Position numbers and translations under genes: made by a program. A stretch of 64,000 nucleotides of DNA from Streptomyces sp. McG3. GTDB lineage: Bacteria; Actinomycetota; Actinomycetes; Streptomycetales; Streptomycetaceae. This document shows, one piece after another, positions 8,915 to 18,300 of the stretch (its first letter is position 1; every line of letters starts with the position of its first letter). The notes under the pieces were generated by a model. The model saw nothing but the letters and a program-made list of their open reading frames with translations. It was not told the DNA's origin and made no database searches. The DNA is taken from assembly GCF_018619185.1 (NCBI RefSeq), contig NZ_JAAXYC010000004.1, positions 1 through 64,000 on the forward strand, written 5' to 3'.

Positions 8915-9415
8915 GTGCACAGCACTGGCGAGAAGCGGCACGAGGAACTGTCCGACGCCGAGCGTTCCTTCGTCGACGCGGTCGCGCGGCATTACCACGA
9001 GGCACACGGGGTGACGTGGGAGAAAGGCCGCGTCATGGCCTGGATGATCATCAGTGATCCGGTCGAGCAGACCCTGCCCCAGATCTGCGCGGCCGTCGAC
9101 GCCACCCCCGACCAGATCGAGCAGCTCATCGAGCAACTCGTTCTGGCAGGCCTGTATCAGCGCATCGAGACTCAGGGAGCGGAGACGCGCTACCGGCTCG
9201 TCGACGACGGATACCCGAAGGCGGTGTCCGACACCTTCGCGAGCTGGCCGGAGTACCGGGGCATCTTCCAGTACGGACTGGAGGCGCTGAAGGATGCCAG
9301 CGCGGAACGCCGCAGGCGCATAGCGGAGATCGAGGAGCTCTTCGGGCACATCGTCGGCGACCTCGCCGACATGTCGCGGCGCTGGGAGCAGCACCGCGAG
9401 AACGCCTCCGTCTGA
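8915..9415 (+). CDS. GbsR/MarR-like regulator, first of a tandem pair
   Basis: A 166-residue protein with the GbsR fold. An N-terminal helix (FVDAVARHYHEAHGVTWEKGR) leads into a winged-helix segment, MAWMIISDPVEQTLPQICAA followed by a recognition-helix candidate TPDQIEQLIEQLVLAG. A helical C-terminus (SAERRRRIAEIEELFGHIVG) probably dimerises. The GTG start follows GGAAAGGCGG. It is the first gene of the 42-kb unit and lies 31 bases before a paralogue of the same length. The wing lacks the Arg-Asp-rich tip seen in the 2064-2546 protein. It could be a DNA-binding regulator of the cluster, or a heterodimer with its neighbour. Confidence 0.75.
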   Translation: MHSTGEKRHEELSDAERSFVDAVARHYHEAHGVTWEKGRVMAWMIISDPVEQTLPQICAAVDATPDQIEQLIEQLVLAGLYQRIETQGAETRYRLVDDGYPKAVSDTFASWPEYRGIFQYGLEALKDASAERRRRIAEIEELFGHIVGDLADMSRRWEQHRENASV

Positions 9416-9446
9416 CCCCCGACCCGCGCAACGAGGAGACCCCGCC

Positions 9447-9959
9447 ATGGCCACGGAAACCGCCCCCACCGCTCTCACGGAGAGCGAGAAGATCTTCGTG
9501 GAGAAGGTCGCGCAGTACTACTACGAGAACGACGGCATGCCCCATGAACGAGGCCGTGTCGTCGGCTACATGATGATCTGTGATCCGGCGGCACAGACCG
9601 CGGACGAGATCGCCCTGATGCTCGGCGTGGAGCGTGCGGCGATCGACCGTATCGTCGACCAGCTCACCCCCGAGAACGACCCGGTGAGCGTCTTCGAACG
9701 AACCGGCGCTCTCAGCGAGAACTACACGCTGCGCCTGCGCGAGAACAGCTGGGCGCCGAAGGTACGGGGCATCTTCTCGGAGTTCCCCGACTTCCACCGG
9801 ATCGCGGCCACCGGCCTGCGAGAGCTGCGCGCGGAGGGCGCGTCCGACGAGCGGCTGCGGCGGCTGGCCAACATGGAGCGCTTCCTCGGATTCGTCAGCT
9901 CGGAGATGCCCGTGATCCTCGAACGCTACGAGAAGAACCGGTCGTCCGGGAACGCCTGA
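9447..9959 (+). CDS. GbsR/MarR-like regulator, second of a tandem pair
   Basis: A 170-residue paralogue of the preceding protein, colinear along its length. It shares the helix FVEKVAQYYYENDGMPHERGR, the segment YMMICDPAAQTADEIALMLG, a recognition-helix candidate ERAAIDRIVDQL, and a C-terminal dimer helix ending ILERYEKNRSS. The ATG has an upstream ACGAGGAG Shine-Dalgarno. It lies 31 bases after the first regulator and 41 bases before the enoyl reductase gene, so it is probably co-transcribed with the PKS genes. Ligand and targets are unknown. Confidence 0.75.
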   Translation: MATETAPTALTESEKIFVEKVAQYYYENDGMPHERGRVVGYMMICDPAAQTADEIALMLGVERAAIDRIVDQLTPENDPVSVFERTGALSENYTLRLRENSWAPKVRGIFSEFPDFHRIAATGLRELRAEGASDERLRRLANMERFLGFVSSEMPVILERYEKNRSSGNA

Positions 9960-10000
9960 TCCGCGACAGGGGCACGCCGAGGAGCGGAAAGGAGACGACG

Positions 10001-11428
10001 GTGTCGGTGACGGAGATCGGGCCCGTGAGTCAGCGCCGCAGAGCAGCCGTGGACATCCCCCCGGAGGCTCTGGGAAGCGAGGAGTTCCGAGCGGACCACC
10101 AGGTGCGCTACGCCTACGTGGCCGGCTCCATGTACAAGGCCGTCGCGTCGGAGGACATGGTCGTCCGCATGGGCAGGGCCGGACTCCTGTCGTACTTCGG
10201 CGCGGGAGGGCTGAACCAGGAGCGGACCGCCGCCGCGGTACGGCGCTTCCAGCGGGAACTGGGTGACGGCCCCTGGGGACTGAACCTGCTCGCGAGCCTG
10301 GAGAACCCGGCGAAGGAGGAGGAGCAGGTCGACCTGCTCCTCCGCCACCGGGTTCGCCGGGTGGAGGCCGCCTCCTTCCTGCGTCCGACCGCCGATCTGG
10401 TCCGGTACCGGCTCTCCGGGGTGAGCCAGGGGCGCGACGGCAGGGTGTGCGTCCCCAGCCGGGTCATGGCGAAGGTGTCCAGGCCCGAGGTCGCCGACGG
10501 CTTCCTCGGACCCGCGCCCAGGGAACTGGTCGACGGGCTCCTGGCGGAAGGGCGCATCACCGCGGCGGAGGCCGAACTCGCCGACCGGGTGCCTCTCGCG
10601 GACGACATCGTCGCCGAGGCCGATTCGGGAGGCCACACCGACCAGCGCCAACTGGTCATCCTGCTCCCCGAACTCATCGCCCTGCGGGACCGGACAGCCC
10701 GGAGGTTTCCCGCCGCCGCCCGGATCCGGGTCGGCGCGGCAGGAGGTATCGGGGTTCCCCGCGCGGCCGCCGCGGCGTTCGTGCTCGGTGCCGACTTCGT
10801 GCTCACCGGCAGCATCAACCAGTGCACGGCGGAGTGCGGCACCAGCGATCGCGTCAAGGACATGCTCCAGCGGGCCGAGGCCCACGACATGGCGATCGTG
10901 CCCGCCGGCGACATGCTGGAGACCGGTGCGCGCGCCCAGGTACTCCGGCGCGGTCTGTTCTATCCGGCCCGGGCCAACAAGCTGTACGAGCTCTACCGGC
11001 GCCACGACTCCCTGGAGGACCTGGACCCGCGGACCGCCGAGCAGCTGCAACGCCGTTACTTCCGGAGGAGTTTCGACGAGGTCTGGGAGGAGACGCGCAC
11101 CTACTACCGGCGCGCCAACCCCAAGGCCCTCGCCCTGGCGGAGAGCGACCCGAAGCACAAGATGCTCCTGGTCTTCAAGGCCTACTTCGTGCAGTCCATC
11201 CGGCTGGCCATGAGCGGCTCCGAAGCCCACCAGGTGGACTACCAGATCAACTGCGGACCGGCGCTCGGAGCCTTCAACGAGCTCGTGCGCGGCACGGACC
11301 GCGAGAACTGGCGCGACCGGCACGTGGACGACCTAGGAGAGATGATCATGCGGGGCGCCGCCTCGATACTCAGCGAACGGTTCGAAGCTCTGACGTCCGC
11401 GAACATCCATCGGGGGCAGCGCCCGTGA
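10001..11428 (+). CDS. PfaD-family trans-acting enoyl reductase
   Basis: A 475-residue FMN-dependent TIM-barrel protein of the PfaD/2-nitropropane dioxygenase-like group. In trans-AT PKSs these proteins act in trans to reduce enoyl-ACP intermediates on modules that lack an ER domain. Recognisable parts are GLLSYFGAGGL near the N-terminus, the FMN/phosphate-binding GAAGGIGVPRAAAAAFVLGA, TGSINQCTAECGTS, and the C-terminal PfaD-specific region with YFVQSIRLAMSG. The GTG start has AAAGGAG upstream. Its stop overlaps the AT start by four bases (GTGA), so the two are translationally coupled. None of the PKS modules here has a cis-ER. Confidence 0.92.
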   Translation: MSVTEIGPVSQRRRAAVDIPPEALGSEEFRADHQVRYAYVAGSMYKAVASEDMVVRMGRAGLLSYFGAGGLNQERTAAAVRRFQRELGDGPWGLNLLASLENPAKEEEQVDLLLRHRVRRVEAASFLRPTADLVRYRLSGVSQGRDGRVCVPSRVMAKVSRPEVADGFLGPAPRELVDGLLAEGRITAAEAELADRVPLADDIVAEADSGGHTDQRQLVILLPELIALRDRTARRFPAAARIRVGAAGGIGVPRAAAAAFVLGADFVLTGSINQCTAECGTSDRVKDMLQRAEAHDMAIVPAGDMLETGARAQVLRRGLFYPARANKLYELYRRHDSLEDLDPRTAEQLQRRYFRRSFDEVWEETRTYYRRANPKALALAESDPKHKMLLVFKAYFVQSIRLAMSGSEAHQVDYQINCGPALGAFNELVRGTDRENWRDRHVDDLGEMIMRGAASILSERFEALTSANIHRGQRP

Positions 11429-12288
11429 CACTCATCCACCTCTTCGCCGGTCAGGGCTCCCAACGCGTCGGCATGGGAAGGGATCTGCTCGCCGCCTATC
11501 CCAACCTCGTCCGGCAGGCGGACTCCGTCCTGGGGTACTCGGTCGCCGAACTCTGCCTCGATGGACCCGCCGAGCGCCTCGCGGACACGCGCTACACACA
11601 GTGCGCGGTGTATGTCGTCGACGCTTTGGCGTACATCGATTCCGTGCGGACCAGCGGCCGGATCCCGGAGGCGCTGGCCGGGCACAGCCTCGGGGAGTAC
11701 GCGGCACTCTTCGCCGCCGGCGTCTTCGACTTCCGTACCGGTCTCGAGATCGTCGCCAAGCGCGCGGAGTTGATGGCGGACGCGGGCCCCGGCGCGATGT
11801 CGGCCGTCATCGGGCTGGGCGAGGACCGCGTCCGGGCCCTCCTGGACTCCTCCGGGCTCCCCGTCGACATCGCCAACCTCAACGCTCCGGACCAGATCGT
11901 GGTCTCGGGGCCGCGTGAAGCCGTAGGGGAGGTGCCGGCCCTGATGTCCGGGCACGCCCAGACCGTCGTTCCGCTCCGGGTCAGCGGCGCCTTCCACTCC
12001 CGCTCCATGGCACCGGCCGCCCGTGAGTTCGCGTCGTTCCTCGACGGCTACGTGCTGGCCCGGCTGAAGATTCCCGTCATCGCGAACACCACCGGGCGCC
12101 CTTACGACGACGACATCGCGGGCACCCTGTGCCGCCAGCTCCACTTGCCTGTCCGCTGGAGCGACACGGTCGTCCACCTGCTCGGGCTGCCCGACCCGGA
12201 GTTCCGTGAGATCGGGCCCGGCAACACGCTCACCGGGTTGACCCGGCGCATCCAGGCGTCACTGCGTGCATCGGTCGTCACCGCATAG
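11425..12288 (+). CDS. discrete trans-acting malonyl-CoA:ACP acyltransferase
   Basis: A 287-residue stand-alone AT of the FabD type and the only acyltransferase in the cluster, so it should load malonyl units on the ACPs of all three PKS proteins. The quality motif HLFAGQGSQRVGMG starts at residue 4. The nucleophile is Ser88 in GHSLGEY, and the His is at about residue 191 in GAFHS, where G-A-F-H is the malonyl-CoA-selecting form. The GTG start overlaps the reductase stop by four bases. No second AT-like domain (editing acyl hydrolase) is present, which many trans-AT clusters have; the type II TE at 50810 may fill that role. Confidence 0.93.
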   Translation: MTLIHLFAGQGSQRVGMGRDLLAAYPNLVRQADSVLGYSVAELCLDGPAERLADTRYTQCAVYVVDALAYIDSVRTSGRIPEALAGHSLGEYAALFAAGVFDFRTGLEIVAKRAELMADAGPGAMSAVIGLGEDRVRALLDSSGLPVDIANLNAPDQIVVSGPREAVGEVPALMSGHAQTVVPLRVSGAFHSRSMAPAAREFASFLDGYVLARLKIPVIANTTGRPYDDDIAGTLCRQLHLPVRWSDTVVHLLGLPDPEFREIGPGNTLTGLTRRIQASLRASVVTA

Positions 12289-12342
12289 CCGCGTCCGGCC
12301 GCAAGGGCCCCGCGCCTCCGTGGAGAGGAACAACGGCGAATC

Positions 12343-15300
12343 ATGGACTCCTCGTCCGCCACCGGAAGTCTGCATGTCACCCCCCAGGAGGTCCTGGCCT
12401 TCGCCGAGGCCACCGGCGACCGCAGCCCGCTGCACCTGGACGCCGCATACGCTCGGCGCACGCCTTTCGGTGAGCCCGTGGCCCACGGACTGCTGTGCCT
12501 GCTGAAAGTGCTGACGCGGGCTCGCGTGCCACAGGGCCGGACGCTGGCCGCTCTGCGCTCCCGGTTCGCGGCTCCGGTGCTTCCCGGGCAGGACTACCGG
12601 TGCACAGCACGGGAGACCGTCTCGGACGACGGCGACGTGCGAGTCGACTTCCAGGTGCTCGACGGCGACAGGACCGTCATCGAAGGGGAAGCCACCTTCA
12701 CCGGCGGCGAGGTGCGGCCGGCTCCGGCGCGCGCCGCCCGCCCCAGAGCTGCGGCCCGGGCCACGGTGGCCGCTTTCGAGGACATCTCCCCGGGAGATCT
12801 GGCGGGCGGCGACTACCGCCCGGACTGGAAGGCGCTGGAGGCGCTGGTGTCCGGTCTCCGCTTGCCGGACCACGGTGTCGGAGTCGAACACACCGCCGTC
12901 CTGGGCTGGGTCAGCCACGTCGCGGGCATGGAGGTGCCAGGGCGCGCGGCCATGATCAGCGGTCTGGACCTGGTCTTCCTGGAGGCTCCGAAACCACGGG
13001 GGTTCAGGGGACAGGCGGAGGTCACCGACCTCGACGACCGTTTCCGCACGGTCCGGCTGACCGGGGAGGCGAACGCCGGACGGACCGCGGCCGAGGTCGA
13101 GGTGCGTGTCGTCGTGCGGCGTGAGGCTGCGGCGCCGTCGGCCGAGGACGTACGCCGAGAGGTGGCGGATCTGGTCGACGGGCGGCAGCTGGCAGGCCGG
13201 TCCGCCCTCGTCACGGGCGGAAGCCGAGGGCTCGGCGCCGCCCTGGTCCAGGCTCTGGCCGTCGCGGGCTGCACGGTCCACGCGATGTTCCGCGAGAGCA
13301 GGACCGAGGCGGAGGCCCTCGTCACGGCTCTCGGGCGGGACGGTGAGAGGGTCCGCCTGCACCAGGGGGACGCGGCCGACGCCGACTGGTGCCTGCGGAC
13401 AGGGCGGGCCATCGAGTCGGAGTACGGCCCCGTCGACTACGTCTTCCTGAACGCGGGACCGGCAGCGAACTCGCTCGGCCTCCATCCGGCGACGGCCGCC
13501 CGTGCACGCGACCATGTCAGCAACGGCATGCAGCTCGCCCAGGCCCCGCTCAGCGCCTTCGCGGAGGGCCTGGCTCACCGGCAGGGCCGGGTGATCGCCG
13601 TGTCGTCGTCCTACGTCACCTCCCCACGTCGCGGCTTCGGTCACTACGTGGCGGCGAAGAGCGCCTGGGAAGGGCTCGTGCGGGCGAGCGCCGTGGAGTG
13701 CCCCGGCCTCGGGGTCTCCATCGTCAGGCCGCCCAGACTGGCCACCACCTTCGCCGACAGCGTCACCGGGGCGGAGGAGGCGCTGTCCGTCGAACCCGTC
13801 GCCGGCGCGATCCTGCGGCATGTGGCCGGGTGCGCACCGGGCTCCGTGGAGGTGCTGGAGGAGTTCGCCGGCCTCGGCCCGTCGCCCGCCGGGGCCCCCG
13901 GGCCGGACGCCTCCGCCGTATCCCGGGCGGACGGACTCCTGGTCGTGGCCGCGACGTTCACGACGGATCCGCTGCGACCGGTGCTGTCCCACTGGGTCGA
14001 GCGCCTGGGGCTCGACCTCGATGTGCATCTCGAGTCCTACAACCAGGTTTTCCAGGAGCTCCTCGATCCCCGGAGCTCCTTCGCCTCGAACCGCCGTGGG
14101 TGCAACGTCGCGTTGATCCGGCTGGAGGACTGGCCTTCGGGTGCGGCGGGGCGGCGTACCGTCGACGAGTTCGGTGAGGCGGCGTCCGAGGCCGCCGCAC
14201 GGGGGGCCGTTCCGCTGGTCGTCGCCCTGTGCCCGCCCTCTCCGGGAGCTCGGGCGCTTCGCGGTCCCGAACTGGCGGAGTGGGAGGACCGGCTGTCCGC
14301 TGTGCTGGGTGACCGCGCGGGACTCCACCTCATCCCCAGTGCCGAGTGGAGCGGGGCCTACCCGGTGGTGGACCACCACGACGCCGCACGGGAGGAGCAC
14401 GCCCACATTCCCTACACCCCGGCCGCCTGGACAGCGCTCGGCACGTCGGTCGTCCGCACGGTCCACGCGCTTGTCTCCCCGCCGTACAAAGTGCTGGTCC
14501 TGGACTGCGACAACACCCTCTGGAGCGGAGTCTGCGGGGAGGACGGGGCGCGCGGGATCACCATCGGGCCCGCGCGACGACGGCTCCAGGAATGGGCGCT
14601 GACCCAGCACGACAACGGTGTGCTCATCTGCCTGGCCAGCAAGAACGAGGAGGAGGACGTCGACGCCGTCTTCCGGCAGCGTGACGACCTGCTCCTGAGG
14701 CCGGAACACATCACCGCGCGCCGTGTGAACTGGGACCCGAAGCCGGACAACCTCCGGGAGCTCGCACGCGAACTCGGGCTCGGCCTCGACAGCATGGTCT
14801 TCCTGGACGACAACCCCGTCGAGACCGCCGCCGTCCGGGCGGCCTGCCCCGGCGTGCTCGCCCTGACCCTGCCGGCGGACGAGCAGGACCTTCCCGGCTT
14901 TCTCGACCGGTTGTGGGCCTTCGACCGGGGCCGGGTCACCGACGAGGACCGCCGGCGCGGCGCGATGTACCGCGAGGGGAGGTCCAGGGAGACGTTGCGC
15001 GCCTCCACCACGACCCTCGCGGAGTTCGTGGCCGGACTGGAGCTGCGGATCGACGTACACGAAGCCCGTCCGGACGAGCTTGCCCGCGTCGCCCAGCTCA
15101 CCCAGCGCACGAACCAGTTCAACCTCAGTACGGTGCGTCGGTCCGAGCCCGCTCTGCGCGAACTGCTGGACGCCGGGGCACGCTGCCGCGTGGTCGAGGT
15201 CAGCGACCGCTTCGGAGAGTACGGGCTCGTCGGCGCGGCCATCACACGGCCGGGCGCGCAGGTGGTGAACCTGGACACCTTCCTGCTCAGCTGCCGTGTC

Positions 15301-18300
15301 CTGGGACGCGGCGTCGAACACGCGTTTCTGGCCGCGGTCGCCGCCGAGGAAGCGGGGGAGGGGAAGGCGACCACGCTGGAGGCCGTGCAGCGGCCGACGG
15401 CGAAGAATCGTCCGGCCCGGATGTTCTTCGACCAGGCGATGGGAGCGGGAACATCCCGGCCCGGGGCCGTCGACGGGGAGATCGTCCACCGGGCGGATCT
15501 CGGCGTGCTCACCGGACTCACCTTCCGGCCCGACGACGGAGCGGACACCGGTGTCGCGTCTCCCGTACCGGACGCCTCACCGGCGGACGCCCCGCACGGG
15601 ACGGCGGACGCGCAGCGCATCGCGGCCCTGACCGCACTCGCGGTCGACCTCACGGATTCCGCGGCGCTTCACCGATCGGTGACGGGTGACCCGGACGTGA
15701 TCACCGGCCCGGCCCCGCTCCGTTCCCGGAAGTCGGCCCACGTCGCGCTCGACGCGGTGCGGGACGTCCTCAGCGCGTTGCTGCACGTCCCGCGATCCCA
15801 GCTGCGCCGGGACAGCACGATGGAATCCCTGCGGCTGGAATCCCTCCAGATCGTCGATGCCACCGTGGCCCTGGAGAAGCGGTTCGGACGCCTGCCGGGA
15901 ACCCTCTTCTTCGAACACCGCACCCTGGGGGCCCTGGCGGATGCCATCGCTCCGGCCCGCGCCGCCCACCGGACCCCGGCCGGCGCCGGCCCCTCCGGCG
16001 TCCGCGTACCGGCTGCGACCACGCTGCCGCCGGACACCGACGCCATTGCCGTCGTCGGCATCGCCGGCCGCTATCCGGGAGCCGAGGACATCACCCAGCT
16101 CTGGGACAACCTGGTCCAGGGCACCGACTCGCTCGGCGACATCGCCGAGCGCTGGGACCGGCTCGGTACGGCCGCCGCGCGCGTCGCCGCCGACCGCCGC
16201 ACGTCCGGCGGACTCATCGACGGGGTCGACGCGTTCGACTCCCTGTTCTTCTCCATCGCACCGAGCGAAGCGGCGACCATGGATCCGCAGCAGCGGCTCT
16301 TCCTCCAGACGGCCTACCACGCCATGGAGGACGCCGGGCACACCCCACGCACCCTGGGGCGGAACGTCTCCGTCCATGTGGCCTCCATGGGGCCCGACTA
16401 CGCCGTGCTCAATGCCGATGCCGCACTGCGCGGCGGCAGCAGGTATCCGAACAGCGATCTGTACCAACTCGCCAACCGTGTCTCCTACTTCTTCGACTTC
16501 ACCGGTCCGAGCATTGCCGTTGACACCGCCTGCTCCGGCTCCGGCGTCGCGCTCAAGCTCGCCTGCGACACGCTGCGGTCGGGCAGCGCGTCGGCCGCCA
16601 TCGCCGGCGGCGTCAACCTCATCCTGCACCCGGCACGCCGCCTCCAGTACACGGAACTGGGCATGATCTCCCCGACCGGCCGGTGCCGGCCGTTCGGCGA
16701 GGGCGCCGACGGCATGGTCACCAGCGAAGGCGTCGGCGCCGTCCTGCTCCGGCCGTTGAGCGCCGCGTTGGCCGACGGCGATCACATCTACGGCGTCATC
16801 AGGTCGGTGGAGACCAACAGCGGTGGCCGGACGGGCGGATTCACCGTACCCAGCCCCGACGCGCAGGCGGCGCTCATCGCCAGTGCGCTCCGCCGCGCGG
16901 ACGTCGACCCCGCGACGATCGGCTACGTGGAGGCGCACGGCACCGGGACACCGCTGGGCGACCCCATCGAGATCCGGGGACTCACCACGGCCTTCGGTAC
17001 GGAGCTGCCCCGGGCGTCCATACCGATCGGGAGCGTCAAGGGGAACATCGGCCACACCGAGGCGACGGCCGCTGTCGCCGGGCTCACCAAGACCCTGCTC
17101 CAGTTCGAGCACCGCACCCTGGTGCCCTCGTTGCACGCGGCCGCGCCGAATCCGGTCATCGACTTCGCGGCGACGCCCTTCCACGTCCAGCAGACCGTCG
17201 CCGACTGGAGCACCGGCAGGCACGATGCGCCGCGGCGCGCGGCGCTCAGCTCCTTCGGCGCCGGCGGAGTCAACGTCCACATGATCCTGGAGGAGGCGCC
17301 CAGCCCCCGGCGGGCCGACGCAGCGGCCCACCCGGGAAGCGACCTGCTCCTCCTCTCCGCACCGGACGAGGAGCGGCTGCGGCTGATGGCCGGGCGGCTC
17401 GGCTCCTGGGCGCGGGCCGCGGGCCGGCGCACATCCCTGGCTGACATCACGCACACACTGCGTGTGGGCCGAGCCGAATTCGATGCTCGTCTGGCCGTCC
17501 CGGTCAGCGGTCACCAGGCGTTCGTGGAGTGCCTCGACCGGCTGGCCGACCCGGCCGCGGATCTCGCCGAAGCGGTGGGCGAGGCCGGCGGAAGCCTCGG
17601 CCGGGTGACCCCCGGGCAGAGCCTGGCCGATGTCTTCGACGGCAGCCCCGACATGACCGAGGTGCTGCGCGGCCTGGCAGAGCGCGGCGACCTCGCCGCC
17701 CTCGGCCGACTCTGGTGCCAGGGGGCGGCTGTCGACTGGCAGGCGCTCCTCGGGGCGGAGGACCGCCGCCGGGTCTCGCTGCCCGGGTTCCCGTTCCGGC
17801 GCACCCGCCACTGGCTGCCGCGGGCCGAGCCGACGCCCGGCCGACGCCCGGCGGAACCTTCCGGCGAGGCCGCAGCAGTGACGTACTACGCCCCGCACTG
17901 GGCCCCCGAGTCCGACGGGCCGACTCCCGCCCGCACCGGACGGCACGTGATCGTCCTCGGAGCCGACGGCCCCTGGACACGGGAGGCCGACGGACGGGTC
18001 GCCGACGCCTCCGACCTGCTCGGGCACACGACCGAGCCCGGAACCCCCCTGGTCGTCGTCGACCGACGTGGACTCGACGCAGCGGGCGGCGACACCCCGG
18101 CTGAGCTGCCCCGTGAGATCGAGACCCTCCGGCTCCTGGCCCGGATGGCCGACGACGGGCGTCAGGTGACCTACGTCTGCGTGGACCGAACCGGCCGGCG
18201 TGACCCCGGCAGCGCGCTGGTCCCCGGCTTCGGCCGTGCGCTCGCACAGGAGAGTCCGCACATCCGGACCCTGCGCGTCGAAGTGTCCGGGACAGCGCAG

